This document shows positions 53,874 to 62,121 of a stretch of 64,000 nucleotides of DNA, one piece after another. A program made the position numbers and the translations under genes. Where the stretch lies: positions 248,001 through 312,000 of the forward strand of contig NZ_JBIWER010000003.1 of the NCBI RefSeq assembly GCF_044762655.1. Direction: 5' to 3'. This stretch comes from Psychrobacillus sp044762655. Lineage in GTDB: Bacteria > Bacillota > Bacilli > Bacillales_A > Planococcaceae. The number at the start of each line of letters is the position of its first letter. Position 1 is the stretch's first letter. Under the pieces are notes generated by a model, which saw nothing but the letters and a program-made list of their open reading frames with translations, ran no database searches and had not been told where the DNA came from.

Positions 53874-54890
53874 TCAAATTTTAACCAATTCATTCAATCC
53901 TAGAAATTCCAAAGCGTTCTGTCCAAGCATTAACTTTGCATCCTCTTCTGAAATACCAACAAGGTTGTCAATTACCTTTCCTACCGGTTTTTCACGCAGT
54001 AGGAATGGATAATCGGATCCGGCTATAATTTGCTTTGCCCCAAAACGATCGATCATGAATTTCAAATTATCTGGATCGTATACAAGTGAATCATAATACA
54101 ATTTTTTCGCATAGGAACTTGGTGGTTGTACTGTATTCCGGGTTTCCGGCCAGACTTCCCAGCCTTGATCCATTCTTGGAAGGATATAAGGAAGGGACCC
54201 ACCCCCGTGTGCAAAGCAAACTTTCAGATTCGGCAGTTTGTCCAGCAGCCCGCTCATAATGATACTTCCTGCTGCAAGAGCAGTTTCTGATGGCATTCCC
54301 ACAGTATACATTGTATTGAAACGCTGCAACCTTTCTTTACCTAGAGTTGCCCATGGGTGAACAAAAAGTGGGACATTCATTTCTGCTGCTGCTTCAAAAA
54401 ATGGATACAATGAATCGTCATCCAGGTTCAGTCCGTTTACATTGGAACCTATCTGTATTCCTCTAAGCCCTAGCGCTTTAACAGCCCTTTCCATCTCATC
54501 TACCGCCAGTTTCATATCTTGTAGTGGAACTGTTCCCATTCCGATAAATCTGTCAGGATATTTTTTCGACACAGAAGCGATAAAATCGTTTTGTGACTGG
54601 GAGAGCTCCAGTGCAGCCTGACTGTCCGACCAGTATGATAGAGTGACTGGAATCGGAGAGAGTACCTGAATATCCACTCCTTCCTTATCCATGTCTTCAA
54701 TCCTCTTTTCAGGATCCCATGTCTGATCGGTTATTTTCCTGAACATTTTGCCTTGTATTCTTATTTCAGCACCACAGCTACAAGTCTTTTGAAGTGTTGG
54801 AAACCTGTCATCTTCATATTTTGCGGCTAGGTCAGGAAAATCTTCCGAAATAATGTGTGTATGAAAATCAACACGTAATTTTCTTTTCAA
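53874..54890 (-). CDS. ACMSD-type amidohydrolase decarboxylase (PraH-like)
   Basis: A 338-residue metal-dependent decarboxylase of the aminocarboxymuconate-semialdehyde decarboxylase family: zinc ligands in VDFHTHII (His-x-His), LFVHPWATLGKERLQRF, CFAHGGGSLPYI and IIAGSDYPF (Asp). ACMSD relatives remove the ring-derived carboxylate from meta-cleavage semialdehydes; in the pra pathway PraH decarboxylates 5-carboxy-2-hydroxymuconate-6-semialdehyde. TTG 54890 is chosen for AAAGGAGA 8 nt upstream; the frame is open to 54929. Lies 47 nt after the dioxygenase gene and overlaps nothing. Assignment of substrate is inference from neighbours. Confidence 0.82.
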   Translation of the reverse strand: MKRKLRVDFHTHIISEDFPDLAAKYEDDRFPTLQKTCSCGAEIRIQGKMFRKITDQTWDPEKRIEDMDKEGVDIQVLSPIPVTLSYWSDSQAALELSQSQNDFIASVSKKYPDRFIGMGTVPLQDMKLAVDEMERAVKALGLRGIQIGSNVNGLNLDDDSLYPFFEAAAEMNVPLFVHPWATLGKERLQRFNTMYTVGMPSETALAAGSIIMSGLLDKLPNLKVCFAHGGGSLPYILPRMDQGWEVWPETRNTVQPPSSYAKKLYYDSLVYDPDNLKFMIDRFGAKQIIAGSDYPFLLREKPVGKVIDNLVGISEEDAKLMLGQNALEFLGLNELVKI

Positions 54891-54937
54891 AGCTGAAAAT
54901 CTCCTTTCTATTCTTTTAAACCTAGTCAACTGTCATT

Positions 54938-55936
54938 CTATTTCTTTATTTCTGTCCCATAAGTCAAGTAGCTCTCCGGTGGCGTGCTTCCCCACATATC
55001 AAGTCCAAACTTCCCAGTTCCTGATTGCCACTCGATCGGCTTCCAGTCTGGGGCGAAAATAAGCATTCCACCTGTCCATAGTTCAATCCGGTTGCCCGAT
55101 GGTTCAAATGCATAGAGGAATTGCGCTCCACTTGTACCATGCTTTCCTGGTCCCCACTCGATTTTGATGTCATTTTCGGCCATGATATTTAAGGAACGCA
55201 GTAATTCATCTGGCGAATCCAAGTAATAAGCTACGTGATGGAGGTGTGCTCCTGATTGATTACTGTTGCGCATGAATGCAATTTCATGTGCGATATTTGT
55301 TTTGCTCAGCCATGAGCCGAGACGGACGTCTTCTTCATTTTGGATATAGTATCGATGATGGATTCCAAGGAAATTCGTCCACCATTCCTGTTCATTTCTA
55401 ACATCATCCACCATCACATTCACATGGTCAAAGCGGCGAGGTGCTGCGCCTTTCCCGCTGTATTTCATTGGGTGACTTGGCAATTTTGAAGCTGTGAGTG
55501 GATTAGAGTACTTTTCCATATCCCAGTAAAGCTCAACGGGAATACCGGCAGGACTGTGGAATTTAATAGCATCCCCCTGTGCAAGTTCAGTACCTCCTTC
55601 TATCCACTTATAGTCAGTACCCGAATCTTTTAAAGCTTTTTCGAATGCGTATAGTGACTTTTCTGAGTTTACTCGCCATCCAAAATGGTCTAGGCCGGAT
55701 TTTTCAGCTTTATTTAGTACCAATGTGTGATGATCCCAGTCTTGCCATGCTCTAAGATAAACCTTGTCTTCTTCTATAGAGGATATATGTAACCCCAGAA
55801 CTTCTGTAAAAAACCATGTAGATTTTTCCAAGTTAGTCACATTGATTGATGCATGACCAATATGCGCAACACTCGATAATTTAAGATCCAGTTCAGTCAA
55901 CTCTACTTCTTTTTGCTTTACATTTGTTGTAGTCAT
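54938..55936 (-). CDS. Type I extradiol ring-cleavage dioxygenase
   Basis: A 332-residue two-domain VOC-fold dioxygenase. Iron ligands are His171 (RFDHVNV), His234 (LHHVAYY) and Glu285 (GNRIELW), with His217, His266 and Tyr275 in second-shell/acid-base positions as in catechol and homoprotocatechuate 2,3-dioxygenases. It splits a catechol-type ring next to the hydroxyls. With a decarboxylase following, a carboxylated catechol such as protocatechuate (2,3-cleavage) is the best guess; catechol or homoprotocatechuate are alternatives. It heads the upper operon, 125 nt downstream of an IclR-operator promoter. Confidence 0.9.
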   Translation of the reverse strand: MTTTNVKQKEVELTELDLKLSSVAHIGHASINVTNLEKSTWFFTEVLGLHISSIEEDKVYLRAWQDWDHHTLVLNKAEKSGLDHFGWRVNSEKSLYAFEKALKDSGTDYKWIEGGTELAQGDAIKFHSPAGIPVELYWDMEKYSNPLTASKLPSHPMKYSGKGAAPRRFDHVNVMVDDVRNEQEWWTNFLGIHHRYYIQNEEDVRLGSWLSKTNIAHEIAFMRNSNQSGAHLHHVAYYLDSPDELLRSLNIMAENDIKIEWGPGKHGTSGAQFLYAFEPSGNRIELWTGGMLIFAPDWKPIEWQSGTGKFGLDMWGSTPPESYLTYGTEIKK

Positions 55937-56061
55937 CTTTTCATTCCTCCAGGTTTTTAATCTATTTTTTAATCAATTATTCAGAAGCAGAAAACGCTTA
56001 CATAAAACAGAATTTTTCGATAATTTATATTACTAAAATAACCTATCTTTGAATAACTCTG

Positions 56062-56113
56062 ATTATATGAGGTAAATTGGATAAACAAAAGCACTGAATT
56101 CCTCTATGTGGAA
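56062..56113 (-). promoter_or_regulatory. Promoter and IclR-type operator of the dioxygenase operon
   Basis: Palindrome TTCCACATAGAGGAA (56099-56113, minus-strand reading), then 31 bp to TATAAT at 56062-56067. A TTTTGTTT about 16 bp before the -10 can act as weak -35. The sequence between palindrome and -10 is closely similar to that at 57637-57687. Confidence 0.85.
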
Positions 56114-56226
56114 CAAATTATAAAAGTAGTAAAAAATATTTTTTTGGTTTAAATTGATGGAACTAATTGGCAAGAACTTTTTTGAGCTTTACATTTATGT
56201 GTTTCAGCTGTTTAGTCGGGCTCTTT

Positions 56227-57285
56227 TTATTTTGGACTGTAGGAAACTTTAAATTCAAATGCAGCCTTATACTGTTTAGATGTGGGAATTTGTTGTTCTA
56301 ATTCTGCTGCGGCGCTAATTGGCCAATATGGATTTTTTAACATCCCTCGTCCTACAGCAACAAGATCAGCCACATTATTCTCAATCAATGCGTTAGCAAA
56401 TTGTGCGTCTTCTAATCTCCCAACAGCAATAATAGGTATATTAAAAGTTTTTTTCATAGCTTTTGCAAATGGCACTTGATACCCTTGTTTAGACTCCGGG
56501 TTACCTCGAGGTGTCATCCCAGATTCTTCGTAAGATGCCTCCCCACCTGAACTAACATGAATTATATCGACGCCTGCCTTCTCATATTCCTTACATATTT
56601 GTTGAATGTAATCGACATCATATCCCCCTTCTACATACTCCTTGGCCGATATTCGCATAATTAAAGGCATATCAGCAGGCATTTCCCTTTTTACTGCTTC
56701 AATCACTTCTACACTAAATTTGGTCCGATCAAGACCATATTCATCCGTGCGTTGGTTGATATATGGTGAATGAAATTGGTGAATTAAATATCCATGCGCT
56801 CCTTGTAGCTCAATTGTATCGAAGCCTGCTTTTACAGCACGTTTTGCAGCTAAACCAAATTTTTCCACTACTTGTTTAATTTCATCTGTTGAGAGCATTT
56901 TAGGTTTATTGAACATAGTATCAAAAGGTATTTCCATTGAAGAGACAGGAACTTTACTATATTCCGATTTTCGTCCGGCATGTGAAATTTGAATTCCAAT
57001 CTTAGAACCATATTGATGGCAACTTTCCACAATTTTCTTAAATGCAATAGCATGTTCATCCGACCATAAACCTAAGTCTTGCTCTGTAATTCTTCCGTCA
57101 GGATCGACGCTTGTAATTTCAACGATGATTAGTCCTGCTCCACCTATTGCCCTTGACGTATAATGTACATAATGCCACTCATTAGGCATTCCATCGACTG
57201 CAGAGTATTGGCAGACTGGCGGCATTACCACACGGTTTCTAAGCTCTAAACCTTTACATTTAAAAGGACTCATTAATTGATTCAC
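56227..57285 (-). CDS. Old yellow enzyme, YqjM-like NADPH:flavin oxidoreductase
   Basis: A 352-residue FMN enzyme of the OYE family, Bacillus YqjM subclass: RNRVVMPPVCQYSA (Cys near FMN), HYTSRAIGGAGLIIVE, ITEQDLGLWSDEH, QISHAGRKSEY (active-site His pair region), ELQGAHGYLIHQFHSP and VAVGRGMLKNPYW. These reduce activated C=C bonds. GTG 57285 follows GAGGAGG; the frame is open to 57324. It is monocistronic, driven from the IclR-operator promoter at 57637, so part of the same regulon; it may process an unsaturated cyclic substrate upstream of ring cleavage. Confidence 0.88.
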   Translation of the reverse strand: MNQLMSPFKCKGLELRNRVVMPPVCQYSAVDGMPNEWHYVHYTSRAIGGAGLIIVEITSVDPDGRITEQDLGLWSDEHAIAFKKIVESCHQYGSKIGIQISHAGRKSEYSKVPVSSMEIPFDTMFNKPKMLSTDEIKQVVEKFGLAAKRAVKAGFDTIELQGAHGYLIHQFHSPYINQRTDEYGLDRTKFSVEVIEAVKREMPADMPLIMRISAKEYVEGGYDVDYIQQICKEYEKAGVDIIHVSSGGEASYEESGMTPRGNPESKQGYQVPFAKAMKKTFNIPIIAVGRLEDAQFANALIENNVADLVAVGRGMLKNPYWPISAAAELEQQIPTSKQYKAAFEFKVSYSPK

Positions 57286-57533
57286 TGATTTGCCTCCTCT
57301 ATTATTCACTCTCAACAATTCCATTGAAATTTAAGTTAGAACATAATAGGAAATTTCATATAGATTAGACCCTTAAAATTAAATGAACTAATCTCCAACA
57401 AATATGCCCTCTATCAATTTAAATATCTCGTCAACTATTAATAATCCTATTTTTAAATATGCTCCTTATCTACTGAGAAAACACGCGTCCCTCTTCACTA
57501 ACCGCTTCCTACCTCTTCTAGCTATGCTCAAAA
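57286..57533. other. Long leader of the OYE gene
   Basis: From the promoter at 57637 to the GTG start the transcript would have about 345 nt of leader. Apart from the dioxygenase relic at its 5' end and the ribosome site at its 3' end, I see no RNA motif or gene here. Confidence 0.4.
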
Positions 57534-57610
57534 TTACCCCCTTATTTCTGAGTAATATGTGAAATATGCTTCAGGCTTTTACTGCCATACATATCTGACC
57601 AACAATTCCT
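57534..57610 (-). pseudogene. Relic of the 3' end of a second extradiol dioxygenase gene
   Basis: On the minus strand, one frame reads WSDMYGSK and, after a one-base shift, PEAYFTYYSEIRG then stop. The intact dioxygenase ends LDMWGSTPPESYLTYGTEIKK then stop, so roughly 12 of 20 positions agree and the stop coincides. The relic starts within 30 nt of a promoter nearly identical to that of the intact gene, which suggests an internal deletion of a duplicated promoter-plus-dioxygenase unit. The match is short, hence moderate confidence. Confidence 0.6.
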
Positions 57611-57636
57611 TAGATTTATTCCTGCAACTAGCTCCT

Positions 57637-57687
57637 ATTATACGAGGCTAATGTGCAAACAAAAGCCTTGAATTCCTCTATGTGGAA
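57637..57687 (-). promoter_or_regulatory. Promoter and IclR-type operator of the OYE unit
   Basis: Palindrome TTCCACATAGAGGAA (57673-57687, minus-strand reading), 30 bp, then TATAAT at 57637-57642, with TTTTGTTTG between them as in the dioxygenase promoter. Confidence 0.85.
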
Positions 57688-57909
57688 CAAAAGTGAAAAA
57701 TTTAATAATAATTCCGAAAACTTAGTTTGATTAATTTTTTAGTAATTGTTATTTGAAATACGTGTTTCCAAAGTGTTACTACGTGAACTTAAAAATAAGA
57801 CGGTTAAAAGGAATGTAGTGCTTTTCCAAAAAGTGATATTTGAAAGTTATCAATCTATGTAGACATAAATATTTTAAAATGTTAGAATATTCAAAACCTT
57901 GTTATTCAG

Positions 57910-57924
57910 TTTCTCTATATGGAA
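57910..57924. promoter_or_regulatory. IclR-type operator in the regulator's own leader
   Basis: TTTCTCTATATGGAA differs at two positions from the plus-strand form TTCCTCTATGTGGAA of the other sites. It lies 25 nt upstream of the iclR start codon, so binding would block transcription or lie within the message start: autorepression is likely. Confidence 0.7.
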
Positions 57925-57948
57925 CAGCTAACGAAAGAGGAGTGTAAA

Positions 57949-58743
57949 ATGTCTAAGCAAAACAATAATCCGCAAATTCTCTCATCTGTCAGTAATGCAC
58001 TTCGTATTCTCAAAAGTTTTTCTACATTTGAACCAACACTAAAGGTAAGTGACCTCTCAGAATCTCTCGGTCTGGCTAAAAGTACTGTAAGCCGTTTACT
58101 TGCTACACTTGCTGAAGAAGATTTTGTTATAAAAGATAAAAAGACTGGAAAGTACAAACTTGGATTAACGGTATTAACACTTGGCGGGATTGTGACAAAT
58201 CATTTAGAGATCCATAAAGAGGCAGCACCCGTACTAAATAAATTAGTACATGAAACTGGAGAAACAGCACATTTATCGGTTCTACATGGTATGGATACAA
58301 TTTATATTCATAAGGAAGAATGTAGCCATCCAGTTCGTATCCTCACCCATTTAGGAAGAAAAAACCCATCATTCTGTACGAGCTCTGGGAAATTACTGCT
58401 TGCTTATGATGAAAATAATCTTGTGGAAGAGGTAATCAATGGAGGGTTGCATGCATATACAAGCAATAGTATTACAGATCCCGAGAAGTTACGAAATGAA
58501 TTAAAACTAATCCGTGAAAGAGGATATGCAATAAGCACCGAAGAATTAACAGAAGGAACAAGATCTATCTCAGCACCTATTCGTGATTACACGGGGAAAG
58601 TTGTCTCTGCCATAAATGTGGTCGGCCCTATCCAACGTATGAAGGATTACAAGGTGCCGGACATCGCTAAAAAGGTTATGAGTGCAGCCGAAGAAGCTTC
58701 TGAAAGGATGGGATATGATAAACGATTTTTTGGAGTAAGATAA
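57949..58743 (+). CDS. IclR-family regulator of the aromatic cluster (PraR-like)
   Basis: A 264-residue IclR protein: N-terminal winged helix (about residues 10-70, LKVSDLSESLGLAKSTVSRLLATL) and a C-terminal effector domain (about 85-255, with GETAHLSVLHGMDTIYI, CTSSGKLLLAY and GYAISTEELTEGTRSISAPI). ATG 57949 follows AGAGGAG; an in-frame ATG at 57919 lies on the operator. It is the only plus-strand gene of the cluster and diverges from the operons it presumably controls. The pra operon of Paenibacillus JJ-1b is also governed by an IclR-type protein. Confidence 0.9.
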   Translation: MSKQNNNPQILSSVSNALRILKSFSTFEPTLKVSDLSESLGLAKSTVSRLLATLAEEDFVIKDKKTGKYKLGLTVLTLGGIVTNHLEIHKEAAPVLNKLVHETGETAHLSVLHGMDTIYIHKEECSHPVRILTHLGRKNPSFCTSSGKLLLAYDENNLVEEVINGGLHAYTSNSITDPEKLRNELKLIRERGYAISTEELTEGTRSISAPIRDYTGKVVSAINVVGPIQRMKDYKVPDIAKKVMSAAEEASERMGYDKRFFGVR

Positions 58744-59044
58744 ACCTTCTTTCTACAGTTAGAAGGTTATTCCTTAAATCGTAAGGTACTTGAAATAGTC
58801 ACTTAGAACTAAAGCAACTCTTTGGGTAGCGCTGTAGATTGCACTTGAAGAAACAAGCAGTCCAGAGGGTTAGTGAAAAATGACTTTCTGTGACAGCTTT
58901 TTAAAAATGAATTTTATTTTGCACTGAGATGTTTTTGTAATTTAAGGAGTTTCATGCACAACAGAATTCTAATAAGAATTTGTTTACAACGTGTATAAAA
59001 AACACCTTATTATATTTGATTGGTTCTAAATATCCAAAAACATA
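58744..59044. other. Gene-free stretch between iclR and tRNA-Arg
   Basis: A small hairpin AACCTTCT / AGAAGGTT (58743-58769) directly follows the iclR stop and may be a weak terminator. The rest holds no gene I can support. Confidence 0.5.
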
Positions 59045-59085
59045 AAAATGCTTCAAAACCTATAAAATAGGTCTTGAAGCATTTT
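59045..59085. terminator. Bidirectional terminator between iclR and the tRNA gene
   Basis: Long inverted repeat AAAATGCTTCAA / TTGAAGCATTTT with an inner ACCTAT / ATAGGT stem, A and T runs on both sides; ends the tRNA/ysnB transcript on the minus strand. Confidence 0.85.
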
Positions 59086-59121
59086 CAATGTTGTACAAAC
59101 TTATTCAATCTAAACCTTCAA

Positions 59122-59195
<74 letters not shown>

Positions 59196-59280
59196 AAGTA
59201 CTCCCCCACCTAAACTGATAGGAAAGACAAGATTTATTATATAATGATAAGAAAGATAAGTCAACACTATTTCAAAAAAT

Positions 59281-59787
59281 TTATAAAGTTACTTTTTCAA
59301 GCAGTATATGTTCATCTGAATAAAATAGAACTGTCCAAGAATCACCGTTATACTCAGCTATTGCGTAGCTTTTTTCTTTACGTCCACGAGGTTGTTGAAG
59401 ACTACCAGGATTAATAAATAATATACCTTCCTTCATTTCTGCTCCTAATAAATGCGAATGACCGAAGCAAACAACAGAGGCTTGTACCTCCTGTGCTCGA
59501 TAAAAAAGCGACATTATAGTCGATTTTACATTGTATTTATGGCCATGAACTACGAGTACTTTAGCATCCTGGACAGAGAATAACTCCTCTAAAGGAAAAC
59601 GATTGTCGAGATCACAATTCCCCCGAACAACATGAGTAGGTTTTTCAAAAAAGTAACTTGCATCTAACTCACTATCCCCACAATGGATAATGGCATTCAC
59701 TTCCTGCTGATGTCGCTCTATAACAAGTTCCATTGTCTCGGTGGCACTATGTGTATCACTCATTATTAATAGCTTCAATTTCCTCAC
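59281..59787 (-). CDS. ysnB: YfcE/YsnB-type phosphodiesterase
   Basis: A 168-residue calcineurin-like metallophosphodiesterase: MSDTHSA (metal Asp/His), HCGDSELD, VRGNCDL, VVHGHKYN and FGHSHLLG are the five metal motifs. Length and place after rdgB match Bacillus YsnB; the physiological substrate is unknown. GTG start near the rdgB stop, with AGAAGGA upstream. Confidence 0.9.
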   Translation of the reverse strand: MRKLKLLIMSDTHSATETMELVIERHQQEVNAIIHCGDSELDASYFFEKPTHVVRGNCDLDNRFPLEELFSVQDAKVLVVHGHKYNVKSTIMSLFYRAQEVQASVVCFGHSHLLGAEMKEGILFINPGSLQQPRGRKEKSYAIAEYNGDSWTVLFYSDEHILLEKVTL

Positions 59788-60390
59788 CTATCCTTCTAAA
59801 ATGGATTCTTTTAGAACTAAAGAAAGTTTATTAATCGCATTGCCACGATGAGAAATTGCTCCTTTTTCCTCAGCAGATAGCTCTGCCATCATCTTTTGTT
59901 CAGAAGGAACATAAAAAATTGGGTCATATCCAAATCCATTGGTCCCTTTTCTCTCGGTTCCAATTATTCCTTCACAAGTCCCTCTAACAGTTATAGGTTT
60001 ATTGTTTGGAGAGGCAACTGCGATAGCACAAACAAAGCGTGCCGTTCTTTCGGGTTCTTTGACACCTTCTAACTCATGTAGAACTTTATCTATATTTGCC
60101 TCATCGCTTTTCTCTTCGCCCGCATATCGAGCAGAATAGATGCCTGGTCGTCCATCCAATGCATCAATTTCTAAACCACTATCGTCCGCGATGACCAACG
60201 TTTGTAAGTGCTCTGCTAGTGCAGAAGCTTTAAGTAATGCATTTTCTTCAAAGGTTGTCCCAGTCTCTTCCACATCCATTTCTTCCGCCACATCATGAAG
60301 TGTCTTAACTTCATAGCCTAATGGGTTAAATAATGCTTCAAAGTCTTTTGCTTTTCCTTTATTTTTAGTAGCTATAATAATTTGTTTCAA
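59788..60390 (-). CDS. rdgB: dITP/XTP pyrophosphatase (RdgB/HAM1)
   Basis: A 200-residue house-cleaning nucleotidase: ATKNKGKAKDFE at the N-terminus, the catalytic DDSGLEIDALDGRPGIYSAR, GFGYDPIF and SHRGNA near the end. It hydrolyses deaminated purine nucleotides. TTG 60390 with AGAAGGGTG 9 nt upstream is preferred; the frame is open to 60450. Confidence 0.94.
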   Translation of the reverse strand: MKQIIIATKNKGKAKDFEALFNPLGYEVKTLHDVAEEMDVEETGTTFEENALLKASALAEHLQTLVIADDSGLEIDALDGRPGIYSARYAGEEKSDEANIDKVLHELEGVKEPERTARFVCAIAVASPNNKPITVRGTCEGIIGTERKGTNGFGYDPIFYVPSEQKMMAELSAEEKGAISHRGNAINKLSLVLKESILEG

Positions 60391-60494
60391 GTAAAATCGC
60401 ACCCTTCTGTTGAATTTTAGAAAATTCCTTAGTCCTTTAATACGTATCAATAAGAAGAAGACCCCGCTAATCGAGGATTCTCAAGCTAACAGGG

Positions 60495-61292
60495 TCATTT
60501 AAATGAAATTGTTCGAATATCTGCACTCGGTATTTCCAACCACTTCTCTACAATCGTTTTGAATATTGGCACAGATCCTGTTGTATAAAATATGGGTGTT
60601 TTATTTTGTTTATTAGGATTATTAAGTTCATGATAATTTAAATACTCTTTGACATCATGAGCAGTTTCTTCGGCAGAAGAAAGTACTTTTACATCATTCC
60701 CTACTGCCTCTTCAATATGCTTTTGTAAAAGTGGATAATGCGTACAACCTAAAATAACGGTATCAAATTGCTCTTTCTTCAATGGAGTTAATGTTTCCAA
60801 TACCATATTTCGAGCAAATTCACCTTCGTATTCATTACTTTCTACAAGTGGTACAAAGGTTGGGCATGCCAGTGGAATCACTTTACTAGACGTATTTAAG
60901 GAAGCAATAGCTTCCTCATACGCACCACTTTTTATAGTACCGCTTGTACCTAGCACTACGATTTCATTACTTTTTGATGCTTTAATTGCTGCCCTAGCAC
61001 CTGGGAAAATTACCCCTATTACAGGAAAAGGCATCTTTTTGCTTAAAGAATTAAGTGCGACTGCAGTTGCAGTATTGCACGCAATTACTAACATTTTTAT
61101 ATTCATTTTTGCTAATGCATTAGCCAATTGCCATGTAAACTTTCGTACCTCTTCGCTTGTTCTAGGGCCATACGGGCATCTGGCAGTATCGCCAATATAT
61201 ATTATTTTTTCATTTGGTAGTAATTGCATAATTTCTTTCGCAACTGTTAACCCACCAACTCCAGAGTCTATAACACCAATTGGGGCTTTCAC
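60495..61292 (-). CDS. racE: Glutamate racemase
   Basis: A 265-residue cofactor-free racemase giving D-glutamate for peptidoglycan (and for poly-glutamate in some species). Catalytic cysteines lie in ACNTATAVAL and GCTHYPLLQKH; GDTARCPYG and DSGVGGLTV are the substrate-binding motifs. GTG start after TGAGGA. Confidence 0.95.
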   Translation of the reverse strand: MKAPIGVIDSGVGGLTVAKEIMQLLPNEKIIYIGDTARCPYGPRTSEEVRKFTWQLANALAKMNIKMLVIACNTATAVALNSLSKKMPFPVIGVIFPGARAAIKASKSNEIVVLGTSGTIKSGAYEEAIASLNTSSKVIPLACPTFVPLVESNEYEGEFARNMVLETLTPLKKEQFDTVILGCTHYPLLQKHIEEAVGNDVKVLSSAEETAHDVKEYLNYHELNNPNKQNKTPIFYTTGSVPIFKTIVEKWLEIPSADIRTISFK

Positions 61293-61301
61293 GTCAATTC
61301 C

Positions 61302-61757
61302 TCAGTTCTTCATCTCTTGATGTAGTTTTTCTAATAATATTGATAAATTTGTAACTTCAGCTTGATCGAAATGTTGAAGTACATCTTCCAAATACTGTTG
61401 TCGTTTATCGATAACCTCTTCTATAATTCGTGCGCCCTCTTCTAACAAATGTATACGAACAACACGGCGATCTTGTTCATCTCTAATACGCTTTACGAGT
61501 TTGCTTTTTTCCATACGATCAATCAAGTCCGTCGTTGTACTAAAAGCTAAATACATTTTATTGGATAAATCACCGATAGTCATATCACCAAGCTCTAGTA
61601 ACCATTGTAGTGCTACAAACTGCGGTGGCGTAATAGTATAGGCACTTAAAATCTTTCGACCCTTTTGTTTAATGATTCCTGATATATGTCGAAGCTCTTT
61701 TTCTAAAAAAGCAACTTGATCTTGATCTAATATTGTCTTATTTATATCCTCTGCCAT
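61302..61757 (-). CDS. MarR-family transcriptional regulator
   Basis: A 151-residue MarR protein with winged helix (about residues 45-115, LTPPQFVALQWLLELGDMTIGDLSNKM..., DRMEKSKLVKRIRDEQDRRVVRIHLLEEG) and N/C-terminal dimerisation helices. It matches Bacillus YsmB, which lies beside gerE and racE. Effector and targets are unknown. Confidence 0.85.
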   Translation of the reverse strand: MAEDINKTILDQDQVAFLEKELRHISGIIKQKGRKILSAYTITPPQFVALQWLLELGDMTIGDLSNKMYLAFSTTTDLIDRMEKSKLVKRIRDEQDRRVVRIHLLEEGARIIEEVIDKRQQYLEDVLQHFDQAEVTNLSILLEKLHQEMKN

Positions 61758-61835
61758 CTATTCCTTCACTCCTCAAAACAATAACCTTCTTTCTATTATT
61801 GTGACGTGTTATGAGGAAAATGGCAAGGATTCATA

Positions 61836-62066
61836 TCAATTCAGTGATAGTTCACCTAATCGTAATAATTCCACAATCGCTTGTGACCTACCCGAAACTC
61901 CAAGTTTTTGTATTGTATTGGAAATATGGTTCCTAACTGTTTTCTCACTTATCGATAACAAAGCTGAAATATCTTTCGTAGAATTATCTTCTACTAATAA
62001 TTGAAAAATTTGACGTTCTCTACTTGTCAAAATCGAACGATGCTGATTATTGTCGTACAATGCCAT
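61836..62066 (-). CDS. gerE: GerE, late sporulation regulator
   Basis: A 76-residue LuxR-type HTH protein consisting only of the DNA-binding domain: LTSRERQIFQLLVEDNSTKDIS, SEKTVRNHISNTIQKLGVSGRSQAI. In Bacillus GerE works with sigma-K in the mother cell to switch on coat genes. It is strong evidence for an endospore former. ATAGGGGG precedes the ATG. Confidence 0.95.
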   Translation of the reverse strand: MALYDNNQHRSILTSRERQIFQLLVEDNSTKDISALLSISEKTVRNHISNTIQKLGVSGRSQAIVELLRLGELSLN

Positions 62067-62121
62067 AGCCCCCTATCCACTCTCCTACTAACGTATGTAG
62101 CGTGGGGATGGTAGGTGACGG

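Noticed and set aside
45446..57324. Reading the cluster as a 2-nitrobenzoate/3-hydroxyanthranilate (nba) pathway because of the ACMSD-like enzyme
   Set aside because: No cupin-type 3-hydroxyanthranilate dioxygenase and no RidA-type 2-aminomuconate deaminase are present, while a type I extradiol dioxygenase and a tautomerase are.
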